Virus record (IMG/VR): IMGVR_UViG_3300036814_000459
Span: 1 to 24,602 of that record
Strand: one strand, 5' to 3'
Source: a virus
DNA: 24,602 bases
The notes under the pieces are model-generated. The model searched no databases and was not told the DNA's origin. It saw only the letters and a program-made list of their open reading frames with translations. Within the stretch, counting starts at the first letter, position 1, and each line of letters starts with the position of its first letter. A program made the translations under genes and the position numbers. Positions 1 through 6,863 of this stretch are shown here, in pieces.

Positions 1-965
1 CGGTGCTGCGTCAGATCATGGATGGTGCATATCAATCCACTAATCCACGGGTGATGGCTGTGGAAGGTCAGGTCAACATCAGCGACCTGATGGAGAACCG
101 CCCAGGCAACATCGTGCGCGTTCGCGCTCCTGGCATGGTGCAACCGCTGCCCATACAGCCTGTCTGGCAATCTACGTTTCCACTCCTTGAATATCTAGAC
201 AATGTGAAAGAGGCGCGCACCGGCGTTTCCAAGGCATCAATGGGCTTGGACCCAGACTCGCTCCAGAGCAGCACGGCCACGGCCGTGGCTGCCACCGTCA
301 GTGCAGCACAATGCAAGGTCGAGCAGATCGCGCGCGTGTTCGCCGAGACGGGTTTCCGAGATCTGTTCCGCGGCATCTTACGCCTTGTCACTCACTATCA
401 GGACGCCCCGCAGATCGTCCGCCTCACTAATAATTATGTGGAAATGGACCCGCGCGCTTGGGAGAACGGTTTCGATCTGATTGTCAACGTCGGATTAGGC
501 ACCACGCAACAGGATCAAAAGCTGGCGCTGCTGGCGCAGATCGCCGGCAAGCAGGAACAACTGCTTCAAACATTAGGCCCATCCAATCCGGTCGTAGGCA
601 TCAACCAGTACGTCAGCACCTTGCGCAAAATGGTTGAGGCCGCCGGCTTCAAAGACGCCGGCCAATTTTTCAATGACGTACCGAAAGAGGTGGCGCAGCA
701 AATGGGTCAGCAGGGACAAGAGCAGCAGCCAGACCCGATGGCACAGGCCGCCATGGCCCAAGTCGAAATCGCCAAGGCCAAGGCCGAGGCGGAAATTGCC
801 ATCAAGCGCGAGAAAATGCAGGCCGATATTCAGTTGGCCCGGGAGAAGTTACAAATGGAAATGCAACTGAAACAGGCCGAGCTTGAAGGCGAGGCGCGGC
901 TGCAAGGCATAAAGCTGGCCAACAAGATCGGCGAGCAGGGCACTAATATCAGGAGTGTTGTCTGA
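1..965 (+). CDS. portal protein, C-terminal part (5' end outside window)
   Basis: The reading frame is open from the left edge, so this is the last 321 codons of a longer gene; the GTG at position 3 is just an internal valine codon. The portal is the dodecameric ring at the capsid vertex through which DNA is packaged and ejected. The sequence resembles the P22/SU10-type portal family: a GQVNISDL segment, rPGNIVRVRAPG, a KEARTGVSKASMGLDPDSLQ stretch, then QIARVFAETGFRDLFRGIL and DLIVNVGLGT. From about residue 225 to the end it is Gln/Glu/Lys/Ala-rich and should form a long helix or coiled coil, as the portal barrel does. Its stop overlaps the next start (TGATG). The family assignment is from recognised motifs, not a search. 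Confidence 0.87.
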   Translation, partial: VLRQIMDGAYQSTNPRVMAVEGQVNISDLMENRPGNIVRVRAPGMVQPLPIQPVWQSTFPLLEYLDNVKEARTGVSKASMGLDPDSLQSSTATAVAATVSAAQCKVEQIARVFAETGFRDLFRGILRLVTHYQDAPQIVRLTNNYVEMDPRAWENGFDLIVNVGLGTTQQDQKLALLAQIAGKQEQLLQTLGPSNPVVGINQYVSTLRKMVEAAGFKDAGQFFNDVPKEVAQQMGQQGQEQQPDPMAQAAMAQVEIAKAKAEAEIAIKREKMQADIQLAREKLQMEMQLKQAELEGEARLQGIKLANKIGEQGTNIRSVV

Positions 966-2473
966 TGGCGACCGGAACCTGGGCGCCACCAACACCCGAA
1001 TATCTAACAGCGCCTGGCTACGAAACTTACGCGCCGACCGCAGCTTACGCATACTCGCCAACGGGCGGCGACTGGTCGAGCGCATACCCAGGGTATGGAT
1101 ATGGTGGCGGCGGCGGTGGCCAGACCTCGGGTGACTTCGGCGGCGGTGCTGACACCGGCATGATGGGCGGCTTGCTATCTGTCGCGAGTTTGCTGGGTGG
1201 CGCCAACAGCCTGTCCAGCACGCTGACGGGCAAGAGTCTGCTTGAGCATGCGGGCATCAAAAACCCATTTGAAAATTTGTTTAGTAGTGGCAGCAGCGGC
1301 GACGGGGCACTCCCCAGCAGCCCACCGAATCCATTTAGCAATTTCTTTTCGCCCGAGGCCACGCAAGGCATCGTCGGAAATACGCCGCTTGACAGGATAC
1401 AGAATTTATTCGGGTCTGGTCCCATGGCCCAGCGCGAGGCCCTGACCCAGGCGCTGCATCCGACGGGCGGTATAGGCGACATCGCGGGGCTTCCGTACCA
1501 AGATGTCGGGGCTGGTCTGCCCGTGGCTCCCCCTGGAGGCACGGCTCCATTAACCGACGTATTTGGGCCGCCCACCCCGGCGACACAGGCCGGCATGGAT
1601 GTCGCCAACCTACCTGTTTTTGATGCGCCATTAGCGCCCGGCACGCCAACAGCAGGCCCGTATGGGCCGAACCCAGCTTTTACCGAAGCAGCCCTAAATA
1701 CAATAATGCCTGGATACGGAACAACCTTGGGCGCGGCCTCTGCCGCAGCAGGGATGTCCCCGGCCTTAACCGGCGCCTACATGACGGGAGCAATCCCTGA
1801 ATTTGCTGGGGCCGCTTTTGGCGCCGGCGTAGCGCCGACCACCGGCCTGTTAGGCGCGGGAGGTGGTGGGTCAGCCGCAGGCTTAGGCGCAATGGGCGCG
1901 GCAGGTCCGTTGGCGCTAGCGGCAGGAGCATACATGCTTATGAAGATGCGTGCCGACGCGTCAAAAGATCCAACGATATCAACCCGTCGAGCGCAGGGGT
2001 TGGAAAAGACACTGAATACGGGCGGCATAGGGGCGTTAGCGGAGTTCGCCTACGGCAACCCCGACACTCTGAACTTATTGGATCAAGTGGCCATGGATGG
2101 CCCCGGAAGCGTTAATACCGCTCCGTTTGGCACGGCCCCAACGTCCGGTGGAACCGAGATGATTGCGTGGTCGCCCGAGAATAAAGTTAAAGTAAAGGCC
2201 GCGATTGAGCAGCTACAAGCAGCGCACAATAAAGGGCAGCAGGTTAAATCTTACGGGCCGGATCAAGGTCTTCATGGCGCAGTGCCATCGTACGCTGACG
2301 CGATGAGCGGCGCGACTTGGAACGCACAAAACGACCCGTTTGGGCGGCGTGAGCTAGAAGCGGCTTCTATGAAAGCGCAGGGTTACGGAAATTACACCCC
2401 ATCCTCGCGCAACTTGAAGGCGCTGGCGACAGGCAACAGATCCGGGTTCGCCTCTGATGGCAGCCTTGTATGA
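965..2473 (+). CDS. Gly/Ala/Pro-rich protein between portal and scaffold, unknown function
   Basis: A 502-residue protein I do not recognise. The N-terminal 60 residues are rich in Tyr, Pro and Gly with a run of six glycines, followed by long low-complexity Gly/Ala/Pro/Ser stretches. A hydrophobic Gly/Ala segment near residues 275-325 ends in GPLALAAGAYMLMKM and could contact a membrane or pack inside the capsid. The last 100 residues look more globular. It starts one base before the portal stop ends and its own stop overlaps the next start (ATGA), so it belongs to the head operon. The position and the hydrophobic Gly/Ala segment suggest a virion or ejected protein, but this is inference. A large minus-strand open frame here is a compositional shadow. 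Confidence 0.8.
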   Translation: MATGTWAPPTPEYLTAPGYETYAPTAAYAYSPTGGDWSSAYPGYGYGGGGGGQTSGDFGGGADTGMMGGLLSVASLLGGANSLSSTLTGKSLLEHAGIKNPFENLFSSGSSGDGALPSSPPNPFSNFFSPEATQGIVGNTPLDRIQNLFGSGPMAQREALTQALHPTGGIGDIAGLPYQDVGAGLPVAPPGGTAPLTDVFGPPTPATQAGMDVANLPVFDAPLAPGTPTAGPYGPNPAFTEAALNTIMPGYGTTLGAASAAAGMSPALTGAYMTGAIPEFAGAAFGAGVAPTTGLLGAGGGGSAAGLGAMGAAGPLALAAGAYMLMKMRADASKDPTISTRRAQGLEKTLNTGGIGALAEFAYGNPDTLNLLDQVAMDGPGSVNTAPFGTAPTSGGTEMIAWSPENKVKVKAAIEQLQAAHNKGQQVKSYGPDQGLHGAVPSYADAMSGATWNAQNDPFGRRELEAASMKAQGYGNYTPSSRNLKALATGNRSGFASDGSLV

Positions 2474-2718
2474 CGCACGAAGAAGAAGTCGCGCGCGGCA
2501 AGGCCGCCGAGCTTCTCTTGCGCAACGAACTGTTGGCGGACGCCTTCGAGAAACTTGACTTGACCTACACGGCGGCCTGGAAGGCCACAGCCCCAGGTCA
2601 AACACAAGAGCGCGAAAAACTATTCGCGCTGACCACGGCCCTGCAAGACGTGCGCGGCCACATCGAGCAGATCGCCGTTACTGGCGAACTCGCACGGCGG
2701 CAACTAGGCATCGACTAG
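2470..2718 (+). CDS. small alpha-helical head-module protein
   Basis: This 82-residue protein starts inside the stop of the preceding gene (ATGA). It is charged and helical throughout: an N-terminal EEEVARGKAAELLLRNE, then LADAFEKLDLTYTAAWKAT, a central QEREKLFALTTALQDV, and a final helix. Small helical proteins of this pattern (aggregating Glu/Lys helices with a W-K-A-T turn followed by RE.L) are often found between portal and scaffold in phages of this kind. I know of no firm function, and a minor head or assembly role is inferred from position. There is a 31-nt gap before the scaffold gene. Confidence 0.75.
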   Translation: MTHEEEVARGKAAELLLRNELLADAFEKLDLTYTAAWKATAPGQTQEREKLFALTTALQDVRGHIEQIAVTGELARRQLGID

Positions 2719-2749
2719 ACCGCCCACCAACCAAAAAGGTTTATTTATT

Positions 2750-3790
2750 ATGGCTATACCCAGCAACCCTGAGGGGACTGGCGGCGGCCCGCTGTCTGTT
2801 AGCAGCGCGGTCGAACATCTTCTATCTACAGCGGCTCCTGAACAGGAAACTCCGGCTGAAGCGGAAGAGCAACCAGCGGCGGAAATTGACACTGCCGCTG
2901 AAACTGACGACGCCGAGGAAGACGCGCCCGCGGAAGCGACAAGCGCAGATGCCGAGGATGAAGACGAAGTCTCCGGCGATGATGACGACGACGGTGAAGA
3001 GGCCGGCATCGATTACTACACTGTCAAAGTTGACGGTGCTGAAGTCGATGTATCGGCCGACGAACTGATTGCCGGATATCAGCGCAACGGAGATTATACG
3101 CGCAAGACGCAGGCAGTAGCTGAAGACCGCAAAACGGTCGAAGGCGAACGGCAGCAATTTGCGCAGGCGAGCCAGGAACTTTCAGAGATGAGGGGGCACC
3201 TCGCTACCAGGCTACAGCAGGCCGAACAGATGTTGCAGACAGGTGCCGGTGAACCGGAACCTGACTGGGACCAGCTACGCGAAGACGACCCAATGGAATA
3301 CATGGTCCAGAGGGATAGATTTCGTGACCGGCAGGAACAGCAGCGCCAAATCACGTTAGAGCGTGAAGCGCTCCAGGGTCAGCAAAACGCGGACGCACAG
3401 CAGCGTTGGCAGCAACATCTCCAGGGCGAACAGGTGGCACTACTCGAGCGAATACCCGAGTGGCGGGACGGCGACGTGGCGGCGAAAGAGAAATCTTCGG
3501 TCATCACCTACGCCCAGCGCGCCGGATTCAGTGAGCAAGAGCTATCACAAGCCTCTGACAGCAGGGCGATTTCGATCCTACGCAAGGCAATGTTGTACGA
3601 CGCCTTGCAGGACGCAACGCCCAAGGCCAGGGCCAAGACCAAGGCCGCACCAAAAATGGTGAGGGCAGGTAAGCCCAAAAGCAAAGCCGAAAAATCATCC
3701 AGGCGGCGGGCTGAACAGCTTAACCGCATCGACAAACATAGTGGCAGGGATGCCATGGCAGCCGCCGTGGAGTATCTGCTTGACCCATAA
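2750..3790 (+). CDS. capsid scaffolding protein
   Basis: 346 residues immediately before the major capsid gene, the usual place for a scaffold. Residues 25-85 are extremely acidic (Glu/Asp/Ala runs, then EDEDEVSGDDDDDGEEAG). A short ordered piece follows (YYTVKVDGAEVDVSADELIAG, a motif common in phage scaffolds), then a long Gln/Glu/Arg coiled-coil region from about 115 to 220. The C-terminal 70 residues are Lys/Arg-rich, as expected for the part of a scaffold that docks on the inner capsid surface. Scaffolds direct procapsid assembly and leave before DNA packaging. The start follows a weak AAGG at about 10 nt. Composition and position support the call; no enzymatic motif is present. Confidence 0.85.
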   Translation: MAIPSNPEGTGGGPLSVSSAVEHLLSTAAPEQETPAEAEEQPAAEIDTAAETDDAEEDAPAEATSADAEDEDEVSGDDDDDGEEAGIDYYTVKVDGAEVDVSADELIAGYQRNGDYTRKTQAVAEDRKTVEGERQQFAQASQELSEMRGHLATRLQQAEQMLQTGAGEPEPDWDQLREDDPMEYMVQRDRFRDRQEQQRQITLEREALQGQQNADAQQRWQQHLQGEQVALLERIPEWRDGDVAAKEKSSVITYAQRAGFSEQELSQASDSRAISILRKAMLYDALQDATPKARAKTKAAPKMVRAGKPKSKAEKSSRRRAEQLNRIDKHSGRDAMAAAVEYLLDP

Positions 3791-3805
3791 ATAAGGAGCC
3801 ACAAG

Positions 3806-4999
3806 ATGGCAACGTGGACGACCAGCGCGGCAATTGGCGCGCGTGAAGACCTCACGGACGTGATCACCAGAATCGATCCTGATGAGACGCCCATTTTTTC
3901 TAACGCCAAGCGTGAAGTCACGAAGGCGGTCTACCATGAATGGCAGGTTCAGGAACTTGCCGCGGCTTAATTTGTAGGCCCATCACGTCGCAAGGCGTGA
4001 TTGAAAATTCCGTGAATTGCTGGGAAGTCTCTCGTAGATAATCAGCAGCCAAGCCCCGCAAGGGGAAGGTTCAACGACTATCCTTTTTAGGAGTACCTGC
4101 CAAGCGGCGGGGAAGCGCGGAACACCCCACTGGGGTGATGATATAGTCTAATCTGCATGTCGACATGCAGCGGCCCTACGGGGCGGGGATGGTTTAGCGA
4201 ACTGTCCTGAATATAAATGGTAGACACAAATTACGTGAATGAGGGTGCGGATTTTTCGTATGTTAATCCCGCCGCCACGACTCGCCTCGGAAATTATCAC
4301 CAAATCTCAGTACAGGCCGCGCAAGTTTCCGGTACTCTCGACGCCGTAGACCTTGCCGGTAGAGCGAAGGAATCAGCTTTCGTTAAGATTTCAAAGTCTT
4401 TGGAGCAAAGGCGAGATATAGAAAAATCGCTGTGCAAAAACGAAGCGCGTTCCGCGAGCGACGCCCGCAAGGCCGGCAAGTTGATGAGCTATATCACCAA
4501 CATCAACGTCATCTCGGCGTCTACAACCCCCTCCGGGGATGGTTCGAACGTGAGCGACCTCGCCGGCACCAACGCCGCCCTGACGCTTGCTAAAATTGAT
4601 GCAGCTAATTTGCTTGCATACACCGACGGCGGGCAGCCCGACATGATGGTTGTATCGCCGGCCAACAAGGTTGCGTTCAGTGATCTGTCCTCGGGCAGCG
4701 CGGTGACCAACCAGTTGCATATGACCACGCCAAAGGAAGCCACCATAATCGGCGGCGTATCAATGTATTTGACAGACTTCGGCCTGTTGAATGTTGTCAT
4801 TGACCGCTTCAATGCTGATGATCGCATCTTCCTCTTGGATTCTGACTACTACAGCATCGGGCATCTGCCCGGCCGTATGTTCGCGGTTTCCGATGTGGCG
4901 GCAGTTGGGGATGCGTCTCGCTTCAGCATCACCAGCGAATGGACTCTCATAGTTAAAGCGCCAAAATCACACGGCGGCGTTTACGATCTGAGCACCTAG
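3806..4999 (+). CDS. major capsid protein, split by a group I intron (join 3806-3967, 4220-4999)
   Basis: Main shell protein of the head, DUF5309/SU10-type family. Exon 1 codes 54 residues beginning MATWTTSAAIGAREDL and ending YHEWQVQELAAA, after AAGGAG at a good distance. The next codon is a stop (TAA) that is the first codon of the intron. Exon 2 gives VDTNYVNEGADFSY, then TTRLGNYHQISVQAAQVSGT and 259 codons to the stop. Joining 3967 to 4220 keeps frame and gives 313 residues. From memory, family members read HEWQ, about five residues, a run of alanines, then a short linker and VEGAD; the joined protein has that spacing, so nothing is missing. An ATG at 4217 lies in frame but has no convincing ribosome-binding site, so the downstream part alone is unlikely to be the real product. 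Two terminators follow the gene. Confidence 0.92.
3968..4219 (+). ncRNA. ORF-less self-splicing group I intron in the major capsid gene, IA-like
   Basis: Helices pair by eye. P1: exon GGCT 3964-3967 with GGCC 3977-3980, placing a U.G wobble at the 5' splice site. P2: 3982-3987 with 3996-4001. P3: TTCCGT 4008-4013 with GCGGAA 4117-4122. P4: 4017-4022 with 4043-4048. P5: 4027-4030 with 4036-4039. P6: 4049-4050 with 4068-4069, and P6a CCCC-GCAA-GGGG 4054-4065. P7: GACTAT 4076-4081 with ATAGTC 4143-4148. P7.1: 4082-4084 with 4089-4091. P7.2: 4096-4101 with 4106-4111. P8: CACCCC 4123-4128 with GGGGTG 4132-4137. P9: 4153-4159 with 4164-4170, then two more hairpins. GTTCAACGACTA and GATATAGTC are the classic conserved core strings. 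P7.1/P7.2 suggest subgroup IA, as in the T4 td intron, whose TAATTGAGGCC start this one resembles. The last base is G4219. Length 252 is a multiple of three, and there is no endonuclease gene inside. Confidence 0.93.
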
Positions 5000-5016
5000 T
5001 AGCGTTAAAACCTACC

Positions 5017-5046
5017 GGGGGCGGCTTCGGCCGTCCCCACCTTTTT
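5017..5046 (+). terminator. rho-independent terminator after the capsid gene, first of two
   Basis: A 9-bp stem (5017-5025 with 5030-5038, one G.U pair) closes a TTCG tetraloop and is followed by ACC and a five-T run. It lies 18 nt after the capsid stop. The T run is modest and offset by three bases, so on its own this would be a moderate terminator. Confidence 0.7.
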
Positions 5047-5048
5047 CC

Positions 5049-5070
5049 AGCGGCTTCGGCCGCTTTTTTT
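5049..5070 (+). terminator. rho-independent terminator after the capsid gene, second of two
   Basis: AGCGGC (5049-5054), TTCG loop, GCCGCT (5059-5064), then a continuous T tract to 5070. This is a textbook intrinsic terminator with a UUCG loop. Together with the first hairpin it should end or reduce read-through from the abundant capsid transcript into the tail genes. Confidence 0.9.
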
Positions 5071-5081
5071 ATGGCGAGGCA

Positions 5082-5408
5082 ATGGGCAAAAAACTTCTTT
5101 CATCTGACCCGCTGACGCGGAAAAAAACATGGCTGACCGATGATGCTGACGGCCTGGGCATAACCACCGAGCAAGACGTGACGCCCGTGATCGACGCCGC
5201 TAAGGCCGAGGAAGCCGCGTGGCGGCCTGGGCAAATGACCGGCAACACGCAGAAGCATCACCAGAAAGTCGCCGAAATTCCGACGGCGCTGTATTTTGAT
5301 TTGCTGGCAAGATTAGGCCCGCCGAAGGAAAACCAAAAGAAGTGGATGCGCTGGCTACAAGATCCCGACAACAAATATTTCCGCACGTCTGGCGGCAGGC
5401 TGGTCTAG
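5082..5408 (+). CDS. conserved head-to-tail module protein, function unknown
   Basis: 108 residues, starting MGKKLLSSDPLTRKKTWLTDD and ending LQDPDNKYFRTSGGRLV. From memory, a protein with this plan (an N-terminal LLS.DPLT..., a middle WRPG...HHQKVAEIP segment and a C-terminal DPD.KY.RT..GR.) follows the capsid gene in many phages with SU10-type heads. Its role is not established to my knowledge. It has no membrane segment or enzymatic motif. The start is 11 nt after the terminator T tract with only a short GAGG nearby. It abuts the adaptor gene directly, with stop TAG then ATG, which argues for co-translation. Confidence 0.8.
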   Translation: MGKKLLSSDPLTRKKTWLTDDADGLGITTEQDVTPVIDAAKAEEAAWRPGQMTGNTQKHHQKVAEIPTALYFDLLARLGPPKENQKKWMRWLQDPDNKYFRTSGGRLV

Positions 5409-6032
5409 ATGGCTATCACGAATTTCGACGAATTAAAAACCGCGGCAGCAAACTGGCTCGGGCGCGACGACCTGACAGATCGCATACCCGAATTCGTCGC
5501 GTTGGCTGAAGGCCGAATGAACCGCACCATCTTTGCCCGCGCCCAGGAAGCCAGAGCCACTGCGACGTTGACGGTGGATGATGCCTTCACGGCATTGCCG
5601 ACCGATTTGCGCACAATCCGCGCGGTGCAACTAAATACCACGCCGACCACGGTGTTGAGGTTTATGCCGCCTGGAATGCTGGAGCAGTTTTACCCAAGCA
5701 CGGCAAGCGGCAAGCCTCTGGCCTATGCGGTAATCGGCGGGGAGATTAAATGGGCGCCAACACCGGACAGCGGCTACACCGCTGAAATCCTTTACACGCA
5801 AGGCATTCCGGCGCTGTCGGATTCGCAGACCAACAATACCTATTTGATCAGGAGTCCTGACGCCTACCTATATGGAACTTTGGTTGAGGCGCATCGATAT
5901 TTGATGGACCCGGCGCAGGCCAACAATTTTGACCAGATATTCGGGCGCGCCATGTCCGAGATGAAGGCCGAAGACGAAGAGGCCCGCTGGGGCGGATCGC
6001 CTCTACTAATGAAAACCACATCTGCTCCATAG
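5409..6032 (+). CDS. head-tail adaptor protein (SU10 adaptor / Gp4-like)
   Basis: 207 residues. Adaptor proteins form a ring under the portal and receive the tail. The N-terminal pattern FDELKTAAANWLGRDDLTDRIPEFVALAEGRMNR, the following TATLTVDDAFTALPTDL and the strand-rich middle (GGEIKWAPTPDSGYTAEILYTQGIPALS) fit the SU10-adaptor family. The C-terminal half (YLIRSPDAYLYGTLVEAHRYLMDPAQANNF) is helical, as is usual for these proteins. The position after the capsid gene fits. Identification is by recognised motif pattern. Confidence 0.85.
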   Translation: MAITNFDELKTAAANWLGRDDLTDRIPEFVALAEGRMNRTIFARAQEARATATLTVDDAFTALPTDLRTIRAVQLNTTPTTVLRFMPPGMLEQFYPSTASGKPLAYAVIGGEIKWAPTPDSGYTAEILYTQGIPALSDSQTNNTYLIRSPDAYLYGTLVEAHRYLMDPAQANNFDQIFGRAMSEMKAEDEEARWGGSPLLMKTTSAP

Positions 6033-6043
6033 GAGAATATTAA

Positions 6044-6430
6044 ATGGCCGCTTTAAGTAACTTTGCCGAAAACGAAATGCTCGACCACATGCTGGGTACG
6101 GGCGCGTACACGGCACCGACTAATGTGTTTCTATCGCTCTGGACAACGGACCCGACCGACGCCGGTAGTGGAACGGAGTTAAGTGGATCAGGGTATGTGC
6201 GCCAAGACATAAATTTTGGCGCTGCATCAAGTGGCGTTGCGACCAGTTCAGGTGTGGTGACGTTTCCCACTGCAACCGGGAGTTGGGGCACCCTGACCCA
6301 TATAGGAATTTCGGACGCTGTCAGTTCTGGAAACTTGCTTTTCACCGGAGCTCTTGCAGTCTCTAAGACCATAGCATCGGGGGACGTTTTCCAAGTCGCC
6401 AACGGCGCAATCACCATAACGGCGGCCTAG
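6044..6430 (+). CDS. tail fibre-like structural protein (Gp80-like family)
   Basis: 128 residues, preceded by AGGAGA at a seven-base spacing. It opens with ALSNFAENEMLDHMLGTGAY, then FLSLWTTDPTDAGSGTE, GYVRQDINF, GTLTHIGISDAVSSGNLLF. This order is typical of a small beta-rich phage protein family (from memory, Pfam 'Gp80-like' or phage tail fibre-like) found among tail genes. It is probably a minor tail or decoration component; exact placement in the virion cannot be read from the sequence. Confidence 0.75.
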   Translation: MAALSNFAENEMLDHMLGTGAYTAPTNVFLSLWTTDPTDAGSGTELSGSGYVRQDINFGAASSGVATSSGVVTFPTATGSWGTLTHIGISDAVSSGNLLFTGALAVSKTIASGDVFQVANGAITITAA

Positions 6431-6443
6431 TTGATCCCCCAAA

Positions 6444-6863
6444 ATGGCAGATGTAACCGGACCAAATTTAGAACAGCTAGACAGTTGGTACGGCGGGAAC
6501 CTCGATAGCTTCCCGACCTCGCTCGACAACGCTTTTTGGAATACTGCGACATTACGGGACGCAGCGTCCGCATTAAGCGTATCGGCTACTGCGGCGGCTG
6601 CTGGCGTTCGAGTGGCGCTTGGCGCTGCCGCGTTAAGCGTATCGGCTTCGACTGCTGCCGCAGGGTTGCGGGTCGCAACAGGCGCAGCGACGCCCAGCGT
6701 TTCGGTAACAGTTGCAGCGGCTGGGCTTAGGACTGGACTCGGAGAAGCATCGCCGTCAGTGATCGTTTCGCTGGCCGCAACCCCCACCAAATATCGTTCG
6801 CCTGGGTTCCTGGGAGAATGGTCAAAAGTATCGGCAGGCAGTGAAACCTGGGTGAGAGTATGA
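6444..6863 (+). CDS. repeat-containing tail-region protein, unknown
   Basis: 139 residues. The N-terminal 40 contain NLDSFPTSLDNAFW. Residues about 43-115 are an Ala/Ser/Val/Gly repeat of 20 residues: units begin ALSVSATAAAAGVRVALGA, ALSVSASTAAAGLRVATGA, TPSVSVTVAAAGLRTGLGE and a degenerate fourth. The C-terminus (FLGEWSKVSAGSETWVRV) is unlike the repeat. No Shine-Dalgarno sequence is visible before the ATG. The gene overlaps the next by four bases. The alternating small and hydrophobic residues suggest a beta-rich fibre or coat-like repeat. I do not recognise a family. Confidence 0.7.
   Translation: MADVTGPNLEQLDSWYGGNLDSFPTSLDNAFWNTATLRDAASALSVSATAAAAGVRVALGAAALSVSASTAAAGLRVATGAATPSVSVTVAAAGLRTGLGEASPSVIVSLAATPTKYRSPGFLGEWSKVSAGSETWVRV
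6571..6790 (+). repeat. 60-bp in-frame tandem repeat, about 3.6 units
   Basis: Units start at 6571, 6631, 6691 and 6751, exactly 60 bp apart, so each codes 20 residues. The first two share TTAAGCGTATCGGCT exactly; the third and fourth have diverged at DNA level but keep the protein pattern. This indicates repeated duplication, the latest between units one and two. Confidence 0.85.

Noticed and set aside
1045-1644. 199-codon open frame on the minus strand
   Set aside because: Lies wholly inside the Gly/Pro-rich gene on the plus strand and is Pro/Ser/Arg-rich low complexity, a product of GC-rich repeats.
3806-3970. Frameshifted or broken capsid pseudogene
   Set aside because: Both exons are in the same frame and no residues are lost on joining; the gap has ribozyme structure rather than decayed coding sequence.
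4217-4999. Independent capsid gene starting at ATG 4217
   Set aside because: It lacks the family's N-terminal 54 residues, which are encoded at 3806-3967 in the same frame, has no good ribosome-binding site, and the intervening 252 nt fold as a group I intron.
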